DNA from: Watersipora subatra
Lineage: Eukaryota > Bryozoa > Gymnolaemata > Cheilostomatida > Watersiporidae
Assembly (NCBI RefSeq): GCF_963576615.1
Contig: NC_088717.1
Span: forward strand, 59,534,038-59,598,037
Length of the DNA stretch: 64,000 nt
Direction: 5' to 3'
Position 1 is the stretch's first letter. Each line of letters begins with the position of its first letter. The notes below the pieces were generated by a model. That model was not told the DNA's origin. It ran no database searches and worked only from the letters and a program-made list of their open reading frames with translations. The translations under genes were made by a program, and so were the position numbers. Shown piece after piece: positions 23,000 through 34,999 of this stretch.

Positions 23000-25780
23000 A
23001 GCATACAAGCTGCATACTGATAGCAGCAATTGAAATCTAAGGATTACCTATTTGTTGACGGGTTATTGGTTATTTGTATTTATTCTTTAAAGAATAAATG
23101 ACGTGGAAAATAGCTTGGATGAGTTGAATTTTTGTAGTTTTTTCTATTCCGGTGCATCAAAATATCAAATTTCAAAGAATGGCAATGCAATGGTTACAAA
23201 TCGTTAGCACTGTAATAGTATCATCATAACCATTCAAGGAGGACATTGTGTGAAAAGAACACACCACCCTCACCATGCATCCAAAACATTACAGCACATA
23301 AAAAAATTGAACGATACAGTTTATTAAGAACCAATAAGGAAATGCTGCTCTCAAGTGAGCTCCTTTTCAAAGCCACATCTAACAATAGTATGACAGCTCA
23401 TACTCCCTGTGACACCATTTTAACTGGTTTATTATAAAACCTACATTTATATGCGCCCAATTCTTTAAGTCATCAGTTTTTATTGGCTCTACTGATAAAA
23501 TTGTCAATATGATAAAGCTCTGACAAAACTATGCTATTCGTACTACACTTCATGCATCTGGAAATTTTGTCACTGCAGAATGTGAGAAGTATAATTTATC
23601 TGCGCTAGCCACCCAAATCTTTCACTGGGACTTGCCATCCTACTTTTTCATTCTCAAATCTTTCATACAAGCTATAAAAATATACATAAATATTTAAATC
23701 TCTCGAACTACATAACATATGTTTACAGTCAGACAAAAAAGTCATGAAACCAAAATCTTAATCACTATTGGGTAATTGGTTACTCTTTGCTGTTGCTGCT
23801 TCTTTAACCCTTTCAGGCCTGTTCCCGAATATTCCGGGATGAGTTCTGTTCTTTTGGGGCCTGATCCCGAATGTTTCGGGATAAATTGAGTGGCTTTATT
23901 GCTTAGCCTTTTAGCTACATCGGTTTTATTAATTCAGCAAACGAAATTTAAGAGCCTGGGCATCATTTTGATACCCAATATGTATTTGGACAATAAATTT
24001 TTCACTAACAAATTACGCGATAGATATAAACTGTTCCGAAAATTTGTTGATTGCTGTTTTGGAAAAAGTTTATTTGGACGTTGGCAAACTCCTTAAGTGA
24101 ATTAGACGTGGTAATCAGCTCAGGTGAAAAAAATAGCAACAAAAGTAATGTTCAAGAAGAATATTAGAATTTTCTCATGGAAGATGGTAAGTTTTACGTG
24201 GCACTGTATAGAATTAAACCGGTAAAAAACGATAAAAGAACCAGATTTTTTGTTGTGAATTTCAAACAAACTATATTCTAACGGTGTAAGATATGGATTT
24301 TTTATGCTACACATGAATGTAACATCTTAATTAACTCTTTTGCAGGCATAGCAACATAATTTTCGTTTTGTGATACCGACGCTAATGGGCAAAGCGACTA
24401 TTATGTCACCACGCGAACGTTTTTATAACTCGATTTCTGGTTATAATTATGCCTCTTTAGTTTAATTTTTATACTAACAGCAAACTAAAAATAGATTGTT
24501 TTATGTTAGAAACAAAAAAATCAGCCATTTTGAAAAATAAAAACGATCGCTTTTGCAATACTTGAACGAAAAATCTGAAATAAAAACATCTAGATAAATT
24601 TGGGAATTTTGTAGCTTGTTTCTGTTTTCTGAATGTTTTCTCAGAGTGCCACATCTATATTTTACCATCATGTCGTCCTCCAAAGGCTTTAGGCAAAGGC
24701 AAGGCTATATTGGAACAATAATAAGCACATGGTGTTTGATAATTTTGGTAGTGTTGTGACGTAATGTTGGTTCGAAGCTCGTAGCACCTGTTTTATTGCT
24801 TGGAATTGAGAAATCTTTTTTTTGATTTGCTGCTGATAAAGCTTCCTATCAATTTAACATAATCCAACATTGTCAGTACCCAAAGTCTGCTTGTAAGCTG
24901 CATTGAAACATAGTCATTCACTTTGTTTCCTTTGCTGCAAAAAACAAATCTAGATTATTTTAAAAAGTACTCCAATTATACTCAATTTCGTGCAGCTCCA
25001 GTTTAATTGTAAGGCTACTGAAAAATTAATTTGGCTTGGGGGGCAGTCAACTGATAGCTAATTAGTACTGAATGGGCTAAGGATGTTGATACTCACAAAC
25101 TCGCCTTATCATACATTTCGTAAAGATTAGCAAAATTTTACAGTTCATAAAATCTATTTAAGGAAAATCATATAAAACTCGCCTAGGGTGCCAACTACCT
25201 AATAATTCTCTTCCAGCTCATTGCAACTTCAAGTAATGGATGAGCTGCTTTTTGGCAAACATCTTTACAATTTTGCTCATTAAATCATGCAAACCTAAAT
25301 CAAACCGTTTACCGTAGAACATATTAAAATATTCTAGTACAGCAGTCACGGGTACTTCCAGCATTGTGAAAGGTAGGAGAAAGTGTGGAACATTGCGATG
25401 AAAAAAATATTTTCTTTACTGCTTGAAATGAGATGCTCAGATTAACTTGAAATTAACAAAGTAAATAGTATGACATCTTGAATTTGCTCACCTTCAATTA
25501 CAGTTATTAATCTTGATAATTATTAGCACTATTCAAAATTTACTCTATTCACACTGCTGTCCTAATGTACCCCAGCATGTGAGCATACATTGGGAAATTA
25601 TGGAGGGTTCATTGAGATATTTGTGTTTGTGGGTAGCACCCATGTGTATTTACAATAGCAACCATCATATGTAAATATTGAATTGAAATATTGCTAATTG
25701 CTAATACTGAGCTGAAAGCGTGAGCATAGGAAAGCATAGCACATGTTTATGTCAGAATACGCATGTTGTATTAGTTGAAA
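23000..25780. other. Intergenic, no gene recognised
   Basis: No supported exon. The only structure noted is two nearby CCCGAATATTCCGGG-like palindromes at about 23823-23882, preceded by TTAACCCTTTCAGGCC, which resembles the tip of a piggyBac-type element. No matching opposite end was found. Confidence 0.4.
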
Positions 25781-25789
25781 TAAGATGGA

Positions 25790-28245
25790 CGAGCAGTGAA
25801 TTGCAATTTTAGGCACCCTTGCTGTGCCAACGCTAAGGTTGGATTACGCAAAACACTTTGTATGTTATCTTGTGACACTTCATCCTTGTCCTTTCCGTCA
25901 GTCAATACATATGAATCCCCACAGCATTTTGAAACGTTCACTTTCATCCTACCATTCACAATATTCTGAACCTGTCCAACCTAATGCGCCACTGATCTGG
26001 CCCACTATATCGGACAACAAGTGCGCCTTCTTTCATTGTACTCTCCTCATTCTCACAATCCTCAAGAGCATCATCGTTATTTGACCTTAGAGCATTAGCT
26101 AGCACTTCACCAGCTTCATTGTCATTTTCACTACTTTTCTCTGAGGTCAGAACTTTCTTCCTTGATTTCCTTTGCTTGTTTACTTTGCCTGTAAAAGCAT
26201 GACAAGTTATGGTAGAGTTCAACGTGAATTGTTTTGGAGTATCATCTTCATGCAGAGGTTTCTAAACTGCAAGGAAATTTAATTTTATGCCCATATATAC
26301 TTACCTGTCTTTGTAGTAAATCGCTTTATCAATTGATCTTTCACTGGTGTATCAATAAGCACCAAGGACTTGCTTTGTCATGACCTGCCTCCAGCTTTGA
26401 TCTGTCTCGGCGGGGCTTTTGGATATGGGTGCACTTCTTTTGGAGTAGTGAAAGTAGTACTAGCAGTTCTAGCTAGTGTTGCTCTGGCCAAACTTTAGTC
26501 AATGTACTTTCAGCCAATTCAGCAGCTAACATCTGGTTGCTTTCATCAGTAGGGACAGCTTTGTCTCTGACATATGATCCCAGAAAATCGTCATGTGTGA
26601 ATACATCAGGGTTGAAGGGCCATATCCTAGCAACTCTGAGGCCTGATGTCAAATTTTTGCAAGTAATGGCTTTAGAGCAAGCTTGTCCATGTACTCCACC
26701 AATGTTGTTTATGGAAATGGCTTTGCTTGGGTGATGCAACATTTAGTTGTTGAAGGCTGTGTTGAACTGACGTTTGAGTGGACTATATACTCTTCTGCCT
26801 AAAGGCTGGTTCACACTACCTATATCGTCATTTGTCAACATTTTCCTTTCGGCGTTCATCATCGGCTACATGAACCCTAAGCCGATGGCGTTGACAAAGC
26901 AACGCGGATACGTCGGGAAAATTTGCAGCTGTCAAACCTTCCCGATTTTTACCAAGCAACGACGACCGCCTGTACAGTGTGAACCATTTCGGCAATGATA
27001 ATTTACATAGCATGATTTATTTACTTCCGTTTACAATAATTGCTACAGGTCAATAGTTGCTAGTATTCAATTTAAGCGTGCGAAAGCAGTTTCTTCGCGA
27101 AAAATTACAAAGAAAAACGAGAACACTATGTCACGGAGTATTTGCTAATGCAAGCACGGATGGGTTGTGACAGTGTAAACATTGTTATTATGGCCGATCA
27201 CCAAAGTATTGTGGCATCAATGCCGAGACACGGCGATATAGTGTGAGCCAGCCTAAAGGGTTGTAGCTTGTGAGAACAATGTGGAGGAAATGTGAGCAAA
27301 GTTATTCTATTCTCCTTGGCATAAGGGTTTCAAATGTGATGTGGCTGATATGGTTGTCCATTAAAAGCAGCACTGGGTTAGCTGGGTTGCATAAAGTGTG
27401 CTTACAAAATGCTTCAACGAGGCGATAAAAACTTCACCAGTTATTTAGCAAGTCGGTTGCGTAAAACTAGTTGATCCTGAAGGTACTCCATTAAGGATAT
27501 GAGGCATGAAGTGAACTCTGGGAAATATTAAAAATGGATGTATGGCATTCCCAAGACAAACGCATCATCCTAGTGTCACAAGAGTTCCTCTCTGTGCAGA
27601 GGTTAGCTGGACTATTTGTTTAGACCATCTGTCTGTCAACACTTTCAAAGACCTGTGCGCTGTTGCCAACCCAGTTTCTTCGACATTATAAATGTGCTGC
27701 GCTTCCCGCTTTTCTCCACCAATGACTTCTCATGGTCATCATCTCAAGAACTCCTTGTCATTTGTTTTGTTAAATCTGCTAATCCGACCAAAAATAGCGG
27801 CCGCAGATGTTTGTACAATCAGCTGGGGAAACCGCTTTCTAAATCCATATAGCCAATTTAAGCCTGCTCACTCTGTTACTACCCAACTCGGTAGAAAAGT
27901 TGCATTCACTCAGATAGCATACTCATGAGCAAATTGTCGAACGATAACTGTTGTTAGCCCATGTTGAGGCTTGGCAGCAGTGAAAATGTAATTGCATAAC
28001 ATTGATTGCTGGTCATCTGTGAACACTGTCATCTGTTATTAAAGTGTGACTGAAAAGCACTGATGTTCTCAAGCTGTTTGATTTTGGCTTCAGCAACACG
28101 TCTGTGTAGGATATGCCATGAGTGTCTGCAGCTTGGCGAATGGACAGGTTCTCTTTTAGTACTCAAGTAATTGCTACCCTTGTCGTTTCATCATCAGTGG
28201 GTAGCCCTCCAGGGTTTTTGGATTGATTGGCTTTTCTAGGCATAT
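25790..28245 (-). pseudogene. Decayed pogo/Tigger-type DDE transposase
   Basis: The minus strand starts MPRKANQSKNPGGLPTDDET (about 28243), followed by a helix-turn-helix-like segment (LSIRQAADTHGISYTDVL). Downstream are KENRITLLTFPPHCSHKLQP (about 27275-27340), a hallmark of pogo/Tigger/jerky DDE domains, then YSPLKRQFNTAFNN, VARIWPFNPDVFTHDDFL and a C-terminal tail. Several in-frame stops and frame changes make it inactive. A 446-bp element is inserted right after the HCSHKLQP motif. Confidence 0.88.
26806..27251. mobile_element. 446-bp nonautonomous DNA transposon with 8-bp target duplication
   Basis: The ends CTGGTTCACACTA and TAGTGTGAGCCAG are inverted repeats, and the direct repeat CCTAAAGG flanks both sides (26798-26805 and 27252-27259). 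An 8-bp duplication suggests the hAT or P superfamily. Removing the element restores continuity between the HCSHKLQP and YSPLKRQF parts of the host transposase, with one extra nucleotide of later drift. Confidence 0.88.
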
Positions 28246-28249
28246 TGAT

Positions 28250-30560
28250 AGATTTACAAATAATACAATTTTAAAAACTATTTCAACTTTTACAAAGAGC
28301 ATGTTGTCTGGAGTACAATAAGACAGCATTCCAATGTTCCTGTCTTAATGTACCCAGTCTCCCATTTTTGGCACACTTTGGCTTATTGTTGTGAAACAAA
28401 ATATTTATGAAATAATTTTTTATAGCTTAGAGATTAAAAGTATTGCCAAGTCACAGTACTATTGAAATGTTTGCAAGTTAACTCTACTTCCACATACAGC
28501 CTTTTATTAGGATAAATGATGAGAATTTTACATTCACTAATAAAATATAGATTCACTTACCATTCATCTGCATGTGCACCGTGTGCCAAATCCACATTTT
28601 CCTACATCAGTGCTTCCTAAATCATTACCTGTCATTTTGAATCCTGCTAGCATTCTGATTGGACATTTTGTTTGTTAGGAAACACCCACGTCCCAATGTA
28701 CCCTATGTGCCCCACTTCCCCTACATGTGACGGTAATACATTTTTAAAAGTTTGTATAGTCTACACACAAGCAGACTGCAGTGTACTGCTTAACCTCTAT
28801 TGAAAATAGGAACTGCTATGTCAAATTTTAAGCAGTTTATAGTGAATGCAGAAATGTGGTTAGAAGGTTTAATTTTGACGCGATTTGTGTGGCTACGGTT
28901 TATGCCTTGTTTATACATTATTCATTACATTATTTGTAAATACTGGTTTTCTACTATTTTCATGGTTAAGTTACTTTTATTATTTTTTCCTCCAGTAGGT
29001 TTTAGTTAGATCGTTTGACCAGCTGGACGTTGTGATGACGGTGTGTCTGGGAGTTTGAGCAGCAGTGAAAAAGAAATACATGATCGCATTCTTATTTAAC
29101 TGCCACAATTTGGTTATTGATTAAAACAGAGGAGCCAGTACAACAAATAAACTTTTTCACAGGTGCTGAAATAAGTATACACACTGCGACCGTCCTTAGA
29201 TGTATAACTTTTTCGACTACATGTAGTTCGTTTCTTAGATTTTCATGTTCCTATGGGCAGTGTTAAATATACCAATTTAGCACTGCCCATAGGATTATGA
29301 GCAAGCTTACCGCTTACGTACTGGTTTGAAGGTTATTATCGACATTTGTTTACACATGAATTTAATGCAACGAATCCAGAAATGCTGATTACGTAGCTAA
29401 TAAAACTTATCATGCGCTGAAAAAGATATTAGTGCCTAATTTGCAAGTTTTAAACTTAGGTAAGTTCATGCTAAGATATAGCGGTTCTCAATGCAGTACC
29501 CACGTGAATCATAGCCTAACTTTTACTTACTATGTGTTTTTCATTAGAAGTTTAATAAAACTCAGGCACAAAGCCACCACAATAAGGGTGTGGTCCCGCC
29601 ACATGCCTATGGCAGTTAAAATGCTAAACAATTATTATATGAGAAAATAAACGAATATTTCAAGTGGTTGGCCACGTGAAAAACAGGCTTGCTAAGCGGT
29701 TAGTTGGCGTCTGAAATAAATTGCGGTTTTATTGAATGTTAGACTAACACGCAGTATATCAGCGAGTCAAATCGAGTGAAGCGTTGAGAGCACAACTCTT
29801 GTACTAACGATATACGTAGTTAATAATCGGAATTCTAAATCCAGTTTTTGGCTACAACTAGCAGTGCTTACTCAATTATGAAATTAATACATGCAAACGG
29901 AAAATAAATCTAATTTTTAAAACTCTTTTCAAACCAAATAAGGGTGGCAATGTTTTTGAAAGTTGAATGACAACATGCACTAAAATATAGAAATCTAAGG
30001 ACAGCAGGCGAGAAGTCGAGAACAATGTGTGTAATATCCTCTATTAGTCTATAACATCAACAGTAATCAACATCATTGCGCTAGCAAGTAGCATAATTGT
30101 AAGATTAGCAAAACCCATATTGAGCCTGTTAGTCACCGTACTGAGAAAACGATAACGTAATAAGAAGTTACAGAGAACAATGGCTTGCGTGTTACAGAAT
30201 ACCATTATTAAAATATACCAATCAGATCATTTGTGGAAGCACAACTCCCAATTCAAAGTGTTCAATAAAAGATATTAGATGATGATAGAGCATTGGATGT
30301 ATATCACTTGATATATTGGCAAAAATAACATGAGAATATTCTGTAGCACTGATAAACAAGTTATTAAAATACAATAAATAACTCCCACCAGCCCGCTGGT
30401 GATCTCCATGCTAGCCTCTCAAACAGCTGACCCTGTCTTATTACACATGCCAGTTAGAAATTAGGCCCCACACTACCTACTAAGAGGCAACTGATAAACT
30501 GTAACCAGTACACATAATACGTAACAACAGGTAATAGGATTGCGACTGACTAGCTTCGAT
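28250..30560. other. Intergenic, no gene recognised
   Basis: No supported exon. Near 28318-28730 are TACCC/CCCCAC-rich words resembling those near 25562, possibly eroded tips of the Tigger element. A 19-bp-arm hairpin lies at 29250-29293. Confidence 0.4.
29250..29293. repeat. Near-perfect 19-bp-stem hairpin
   Basis: CCTATGGGCAGTGTTAAAT, a 6-nt loop, then its reverse complement with one mismatch. It is intergenic. Confidence 0.85.
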
Positions 30561-30563
30561 CTA

Positions 30564-33500
30564 CTAGACGACTTTGACATCTTCATCCGAGTCGGCATAT
30601 TGTTGAGCAGCGATGAGGCTATGGGAGCGTGTCAGCTCGTGTAGTGACATACGACAGTGACGATGACTGAGTGAGGGATAGTAACGCCGATATACCGTGT
30701 AAGCGATAACCATTCCTAGCAAAGACCCTACCAAGACATCCTGCCAGTGATGATGATTGTCAACTGTTCTACTTATGGCCACACATGTCGCTAGGATTAT
30801 AGGAATGATACTGGTGACCAGCTTCCAACCTTGCCTGTCGCCATTTAGGGAAAATGTCTCCAGTTTACCAGATATGTAGAAGAACACCCACACGAGTCTA
30901 AAACATGCGATCAGAAAGATTTATTATTGAACAGCATGATCAACATGAATTAAGGAGGATGCTTTAAAAATGGTAAGCAAATGCTCAATCTGCTAGATTT
31001 TGTTAGCTGACAACTGCACATAACGACCAACCAGCGTGCACAATCTATATGTTGTGTGTTAACCTTTGCATGCCAAAATTATGTGTAGGCTATAACCTAC
31101 ACAGTAAAGCTCCATGAAGAATGCCCACTGGGGAAGCTTTTCCGACCCTCTATAATATCTGCAGCCAAACCAGAACATTGAACATCGTCACTCCACTCCA
31201 CTTGCTCTTCATGAATAAAACACCTGCAAGAACGGTTATTAGCACACAGGTCGCAATGTTTAACACATAATAGGTAACAGATAACGAAAGCAGCCAGCAA
31301 ACCATGCTGAGTAAAAAGGGAAAGATATCATCTGTCTATAGAGCTTGTGCAAAAGCACATTCAAGCAACACGTATACTTGTTAAAATGCAATCCAATAGC
31401 AATACAACGACCTGCAAAAACTATAACCACCTGCCACAACCACAATACCTTGTTACAGCCATAACAACATACATGTAATCGATTGCTACAGTACAGTCAT
31501 ACCTCTACATATGAGCAAATTGAGATACGAGTAGAATTTCGAGCAAGTTTCTACCTTGAGATACGAGTAATCTTTGAGATACGAGCCGGTTCTTGATGGC
31601 CGCTATATGGCCAAGTATGCAAGAGGCTGCTTTTGAGAACAAATCGCTCAGGTTTTTCTTCGAATCAGTTTTAAGAGTTTTTATAGGGTTGCCTAATTAT
31701 AGTAATGCAAGGGAAAAAGCGTCCAACCGCAACAAATAATACCAAATAAGACAAAATTAAAGTAAGTATTGTAAAAGATTGAAACTTAGCTTTAGGTGTG
31801 TGTTTAGTGAGCTAAATTCTTGTAAGTTAACTTCACAGAACTTCAGTTGCCTAGCCTCACAAAAGTTTAGGATACCGAACGCGCTGCTATCAAGTCTCTC
31901 TCAGACCACCATTAGTCACTACGTCTGTCTCGAAGGTAAAAACGTACTTTAGTGTACATGGTAATGCTACATTTTACTGCAGATTTTAACAACTACATTA
32001 CACCAATTAAAAACGCAATTTTCCTATGTAATACCCTGTTTAATGTGGTTTTCTCTTAGTACGGTACCGGATCATTTTGTAATTAGTTATTTTATATAGG
32101 AAATAGTGCTCAGACCCAAAACACATTAAGCTCATATGTCGAGGTATGGCTATACATAGTGACAACCAAAACAACCTACTACTGTACTTGGTTATAACTG
32201 CAACAAGCTGCCACAATTGTATTGATTTGCCACAGCCATAAAACCCTATTACAGCCAAAAACGTGTCAAGATCACAAGCCAAAACAACTTGTCACAGCAA
32301 TGACAACTTGTCACAGCCATAACAACCAGTCACAGCCATGACAACTTGTCACAGCCATGACAACTTGTCACAGCAATGACAACTTGTCACAGCCATAACA
32401 ACTTGTCACAGCCATAACAACCAGTCACAGCCATGACAACTTGTCACAGCCATGACAACTTGTCACAGCCATGACAACTTGTTACAGCCATGGCAACTTG
32501 TCACAGCCATAACAACTTGTCACAGCCATGACAACTTGTCACAGCCATAACAACTTGTCACAGCCATAACAACTTTTCACAGCCATGACAACTTGTCACA
32601 GCCATAACAACTTGTCACAGCCATGACAACTTGTCACAGCCATAACAACTTGTCACAGCCATGACACCTTGTCACAGCCATGACAACTTGTCACAGCCAT
32701 AACAACTTGTCACAGCCATAACAACCAGTCACAGTCATGACAACTTGTCACAGCCATGACAACTTGTCACAGCAATGACAACTTGTCACAGCCATAACAA
32801 CTTGTCACAGCCATAACAACCAGTCACAGCCATGACAACTTGTCACAGCCATGACAACTTGTCACAGCCATGACAACTTGTTACAGCCATGGCAACTTGT
32901 CACAGCCATGGCAACTTGTCACAGCCATAACAACTTGTCACAGCCATGACAACTTGTCACAGCCATGACATCTGCCACAGCCATGACAACTTGTCACAGC
33001 CATAACAACTTGTCACAGCCACAACTTGTCACAGCCATGACAACTTGTCACAGCCATAACAACTTGTCACAGCCATGACAACTTGTAACAGCCATGACAA
33101 CTTGTCACAGCCATAACAACTTGTCACAGCCATGACAACTTGTCACAGCCATGACATCTGCCACAGCCATGACAACTTGTCACAGCCATAACAACTTGTC
33201 ACAGCCACAACTTGTCACAGCCATGACAACTTGTCACAGCCATAACAACTTGTCACAGCCATGACAACTTGTAACAGCCATGACAACTTGTCACAGCCAT
33301 GACAACTTGTCACAGCCATGACATCTGCCACAGCCATGACAGCCAAGTCAACATCAGTGTTGCCAAAAGATGAGATTGCTAGCAACACGTATACAAACCT
33401 GTAGTAAAAGTCGGGACGAGGCCTACCCGCTGCCAACTTAATCACATTCACCACAGCACCATTGATGAGGCATGCGAGGCTGTAAGACATGAACGCTTCT

Positions 33501-33780
33501 CTCAAGTCTGACCTGTCACGTGTCAGCAGGTACACTATGACTAGTATAAAAGGGCCTGAAAGTACACAACAACATGCTCTTTTTCATTCAAATAGTGACT
33601 TGATTTTAAAATGCAAGCTTATAATATTATAACCTCTTGGCAAAAGGGAAATGTATCATACCTACGGCCAAGACTTCTGTCCATAGGACCCATGTTGGTA
33701 CATAACTCACTCGCCTAGGATACTTGTAGAGCCATATTTCCTCAGGCCTTATGTTTCTAGTGCTCGGCTTGCCCCACTCA
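30564..33780 (-). CDS. Phospholipid phosphatase 4/5-like (PAP2 family)
   Basis: A multi-pass membrane phosphatase of the PAP2 superfamily that dephosphorylates lipid phosphates such as phosphatidate. Exons in coding order: about 33780-33662, 33555-33399, 31223-31101 and 30897-30564 (stop included); phases agree at every junction. The three catalytic motifs are present: KLAAGRPRP (K-x6-RP), SFPSGHSS (PSGH) and SRTVDNHHHWQD (SR-x5-H-x3-D). RPEEIWLYKYPRR in the first exon found, and YYRCF across a junction, point to the PLPP4/PLPP5 (PPAPDC1) branch. The C-terminus is a short acidic tail. The start exon with the first membrane helix was not found, and the 33780 boundary is uncertain. The 2.2-kb intron holds a Tigger-like element and a 1-kb satellite. 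Confidence 0.9.
31494..32152. mobile_element. Tigger/mariner-like element, 659 bp
   Basis: The left tip CAGTCATACCTCTACATATG and the reverse complement of the right tip agree, with TA on both sides. The interior matches the older element at 11700-13725. It is noncoding and lies in a PAP2 gene intron. Confidence 0.85.
32280..33350. repeat. 19-bp satellite with internal dyad, higher-order structure
   Basis: About 55 units of CATGACAACTTGTCACAGC or CATAACAACTTGTCACAGC. Each TTGTCACAGCCATGACAA is an inverted repeat (TTGTCA-n6-TGACAA). A multi-unit block with the rarer variants CATCTGCCACAG and a shortened unit appears twice (about 32965-33040 and 33150-33230), showing segmental duplication inside the array. 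It ends 49 bp before a PAP2 exon. Confidence 0.95.
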
Positions 33781-33839
33781 CCTTCAATAACATTATATGT
33801 GTGACCTCAAAGTGTCAGCTAGGAATTAATACAAAAAAG

Positions 33840-34180
33840 GTTTATTGATCAGGGAGTGTGAAGCGTTGAAGGGACTACACCGAAACACCAAAACACAAAC
33901 CATAAGAAGTACTGGTACAAATGCAGAGTTGGGAGAGGTCAACCAGAAAAATTGTGGATAGGAATACAGTTTCGATATGCAAACATATATGCTTTTACAA
34001 ATACAGAGTAGAGACATGTAAAACGTGAAATGTTGATACGATTGCAAAGTCGAGACATGTAAAACATGAAATGTTGATACGATTACAGAGTTGAGACGTG
34101 TAAAACATATGAAATGTTGATACAAATGAAGAGTCAAACTATGTAAAACATGAAATGCTAATACGAATACCAACATGCGT
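33840..34180. repeat. Degenerate ~54-bp repeat
   Basis: Loose copies of GAGACATGTAAAACATGAAA plus TGTTGATACGATTACAGAG recur with much drift. The open minus-strand frame here only reflects the periodicity. Confidence 0.6.
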
Positions 34181-34362
34181 TAGAGCAAACATTCTTACAA
34201 CACTACGTTATACTTTATTAATTCATTAAACTGCTCAATAACTTAACATAATACAATTTAGGAAATTGCATACAGCGTTAACACAAATGTATTAGAAAAT
34301 ATATGTATGTAAAAATTAATGTAGATGATGTGGATAAAAACAAAAATCTAAAATAGAATTAT

Positions 34363-34985
34363 CACTGACCCTCTGTACACCAGAAGACAAGAAGTAGAAT
34401 TATTACTGACCTTCTGTACACCAGAAGATAAGAAATAGGATTATCACTGACCCTCTGTACACCAGAAGACAAGAAGTAGAATTATTACCGACCATCTGTA
34501 CACCAGAAGACAAGAAGTAGAATTATCACTGACCCTCTGTACACCAGAAGACAAGAAGTAGAATTATTACTGACCTTCTGTACACCAGAAGACAAGAAAT
34601 AGAATTATCACTGACTCTCGGTACACCAGAAGACGAGAAATAGAATTATCACTGACTCTCTGTACACCAGAAGACAAGAAATAGAATTATTTCTGACCTT
34701 CTGTACACCAGAAGACGAGAAATAGAATTATTACCGACCATCTGTACACCAGAAGACAAGAAATAGAATTATTACTGACCTTCTGTACACCAGAAGACGA
34801 GAAATAGAATTATTACTGACCTTCTGTACACCAGAAGACAAGAAATAGAATTATCACTGACTCTCGGTACACCAGAAGACGAGAAATAGAATTATCACTG
34901 ACCCTCTGTACACCAGAAGACAAGAAATAGAATTATTACTGACCTTCTGTACACCAGAAGATAAGAAATAGGATTATTCTGGTAC
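34363..34985. repeat. 41-bp minisatellite, ~15 copies
   Basis: Units contain CTTCTGTACACCAGAAGACA and AGAAATAGAATTATTACTGA. Each has a dyad, CTTCTG-TACAC-CAGAAG. Variants (CCTCTG, CATCTG, CTCTCG) are shared by blocks of units, indicating duplication of multi-unit blocks. Confidence 0.95.
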
Positions 34986-34999
34986 AGAGCTCCAAACAG

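Noticed and set aside
23800-24370. Possible piggyBac-like element starting TTAACCCTTTCAGGCC
   Set aside because: A second TTAACTCTTTTGCAGGC is in direct, not inverted, orientation, and no matching opposite tip or transposase was found.
32280-33350. CRISPR-like array
   Set aside because: The repeats are directly adjacent with no unique spacers and the genome is eukaryotic; it is a satellite.
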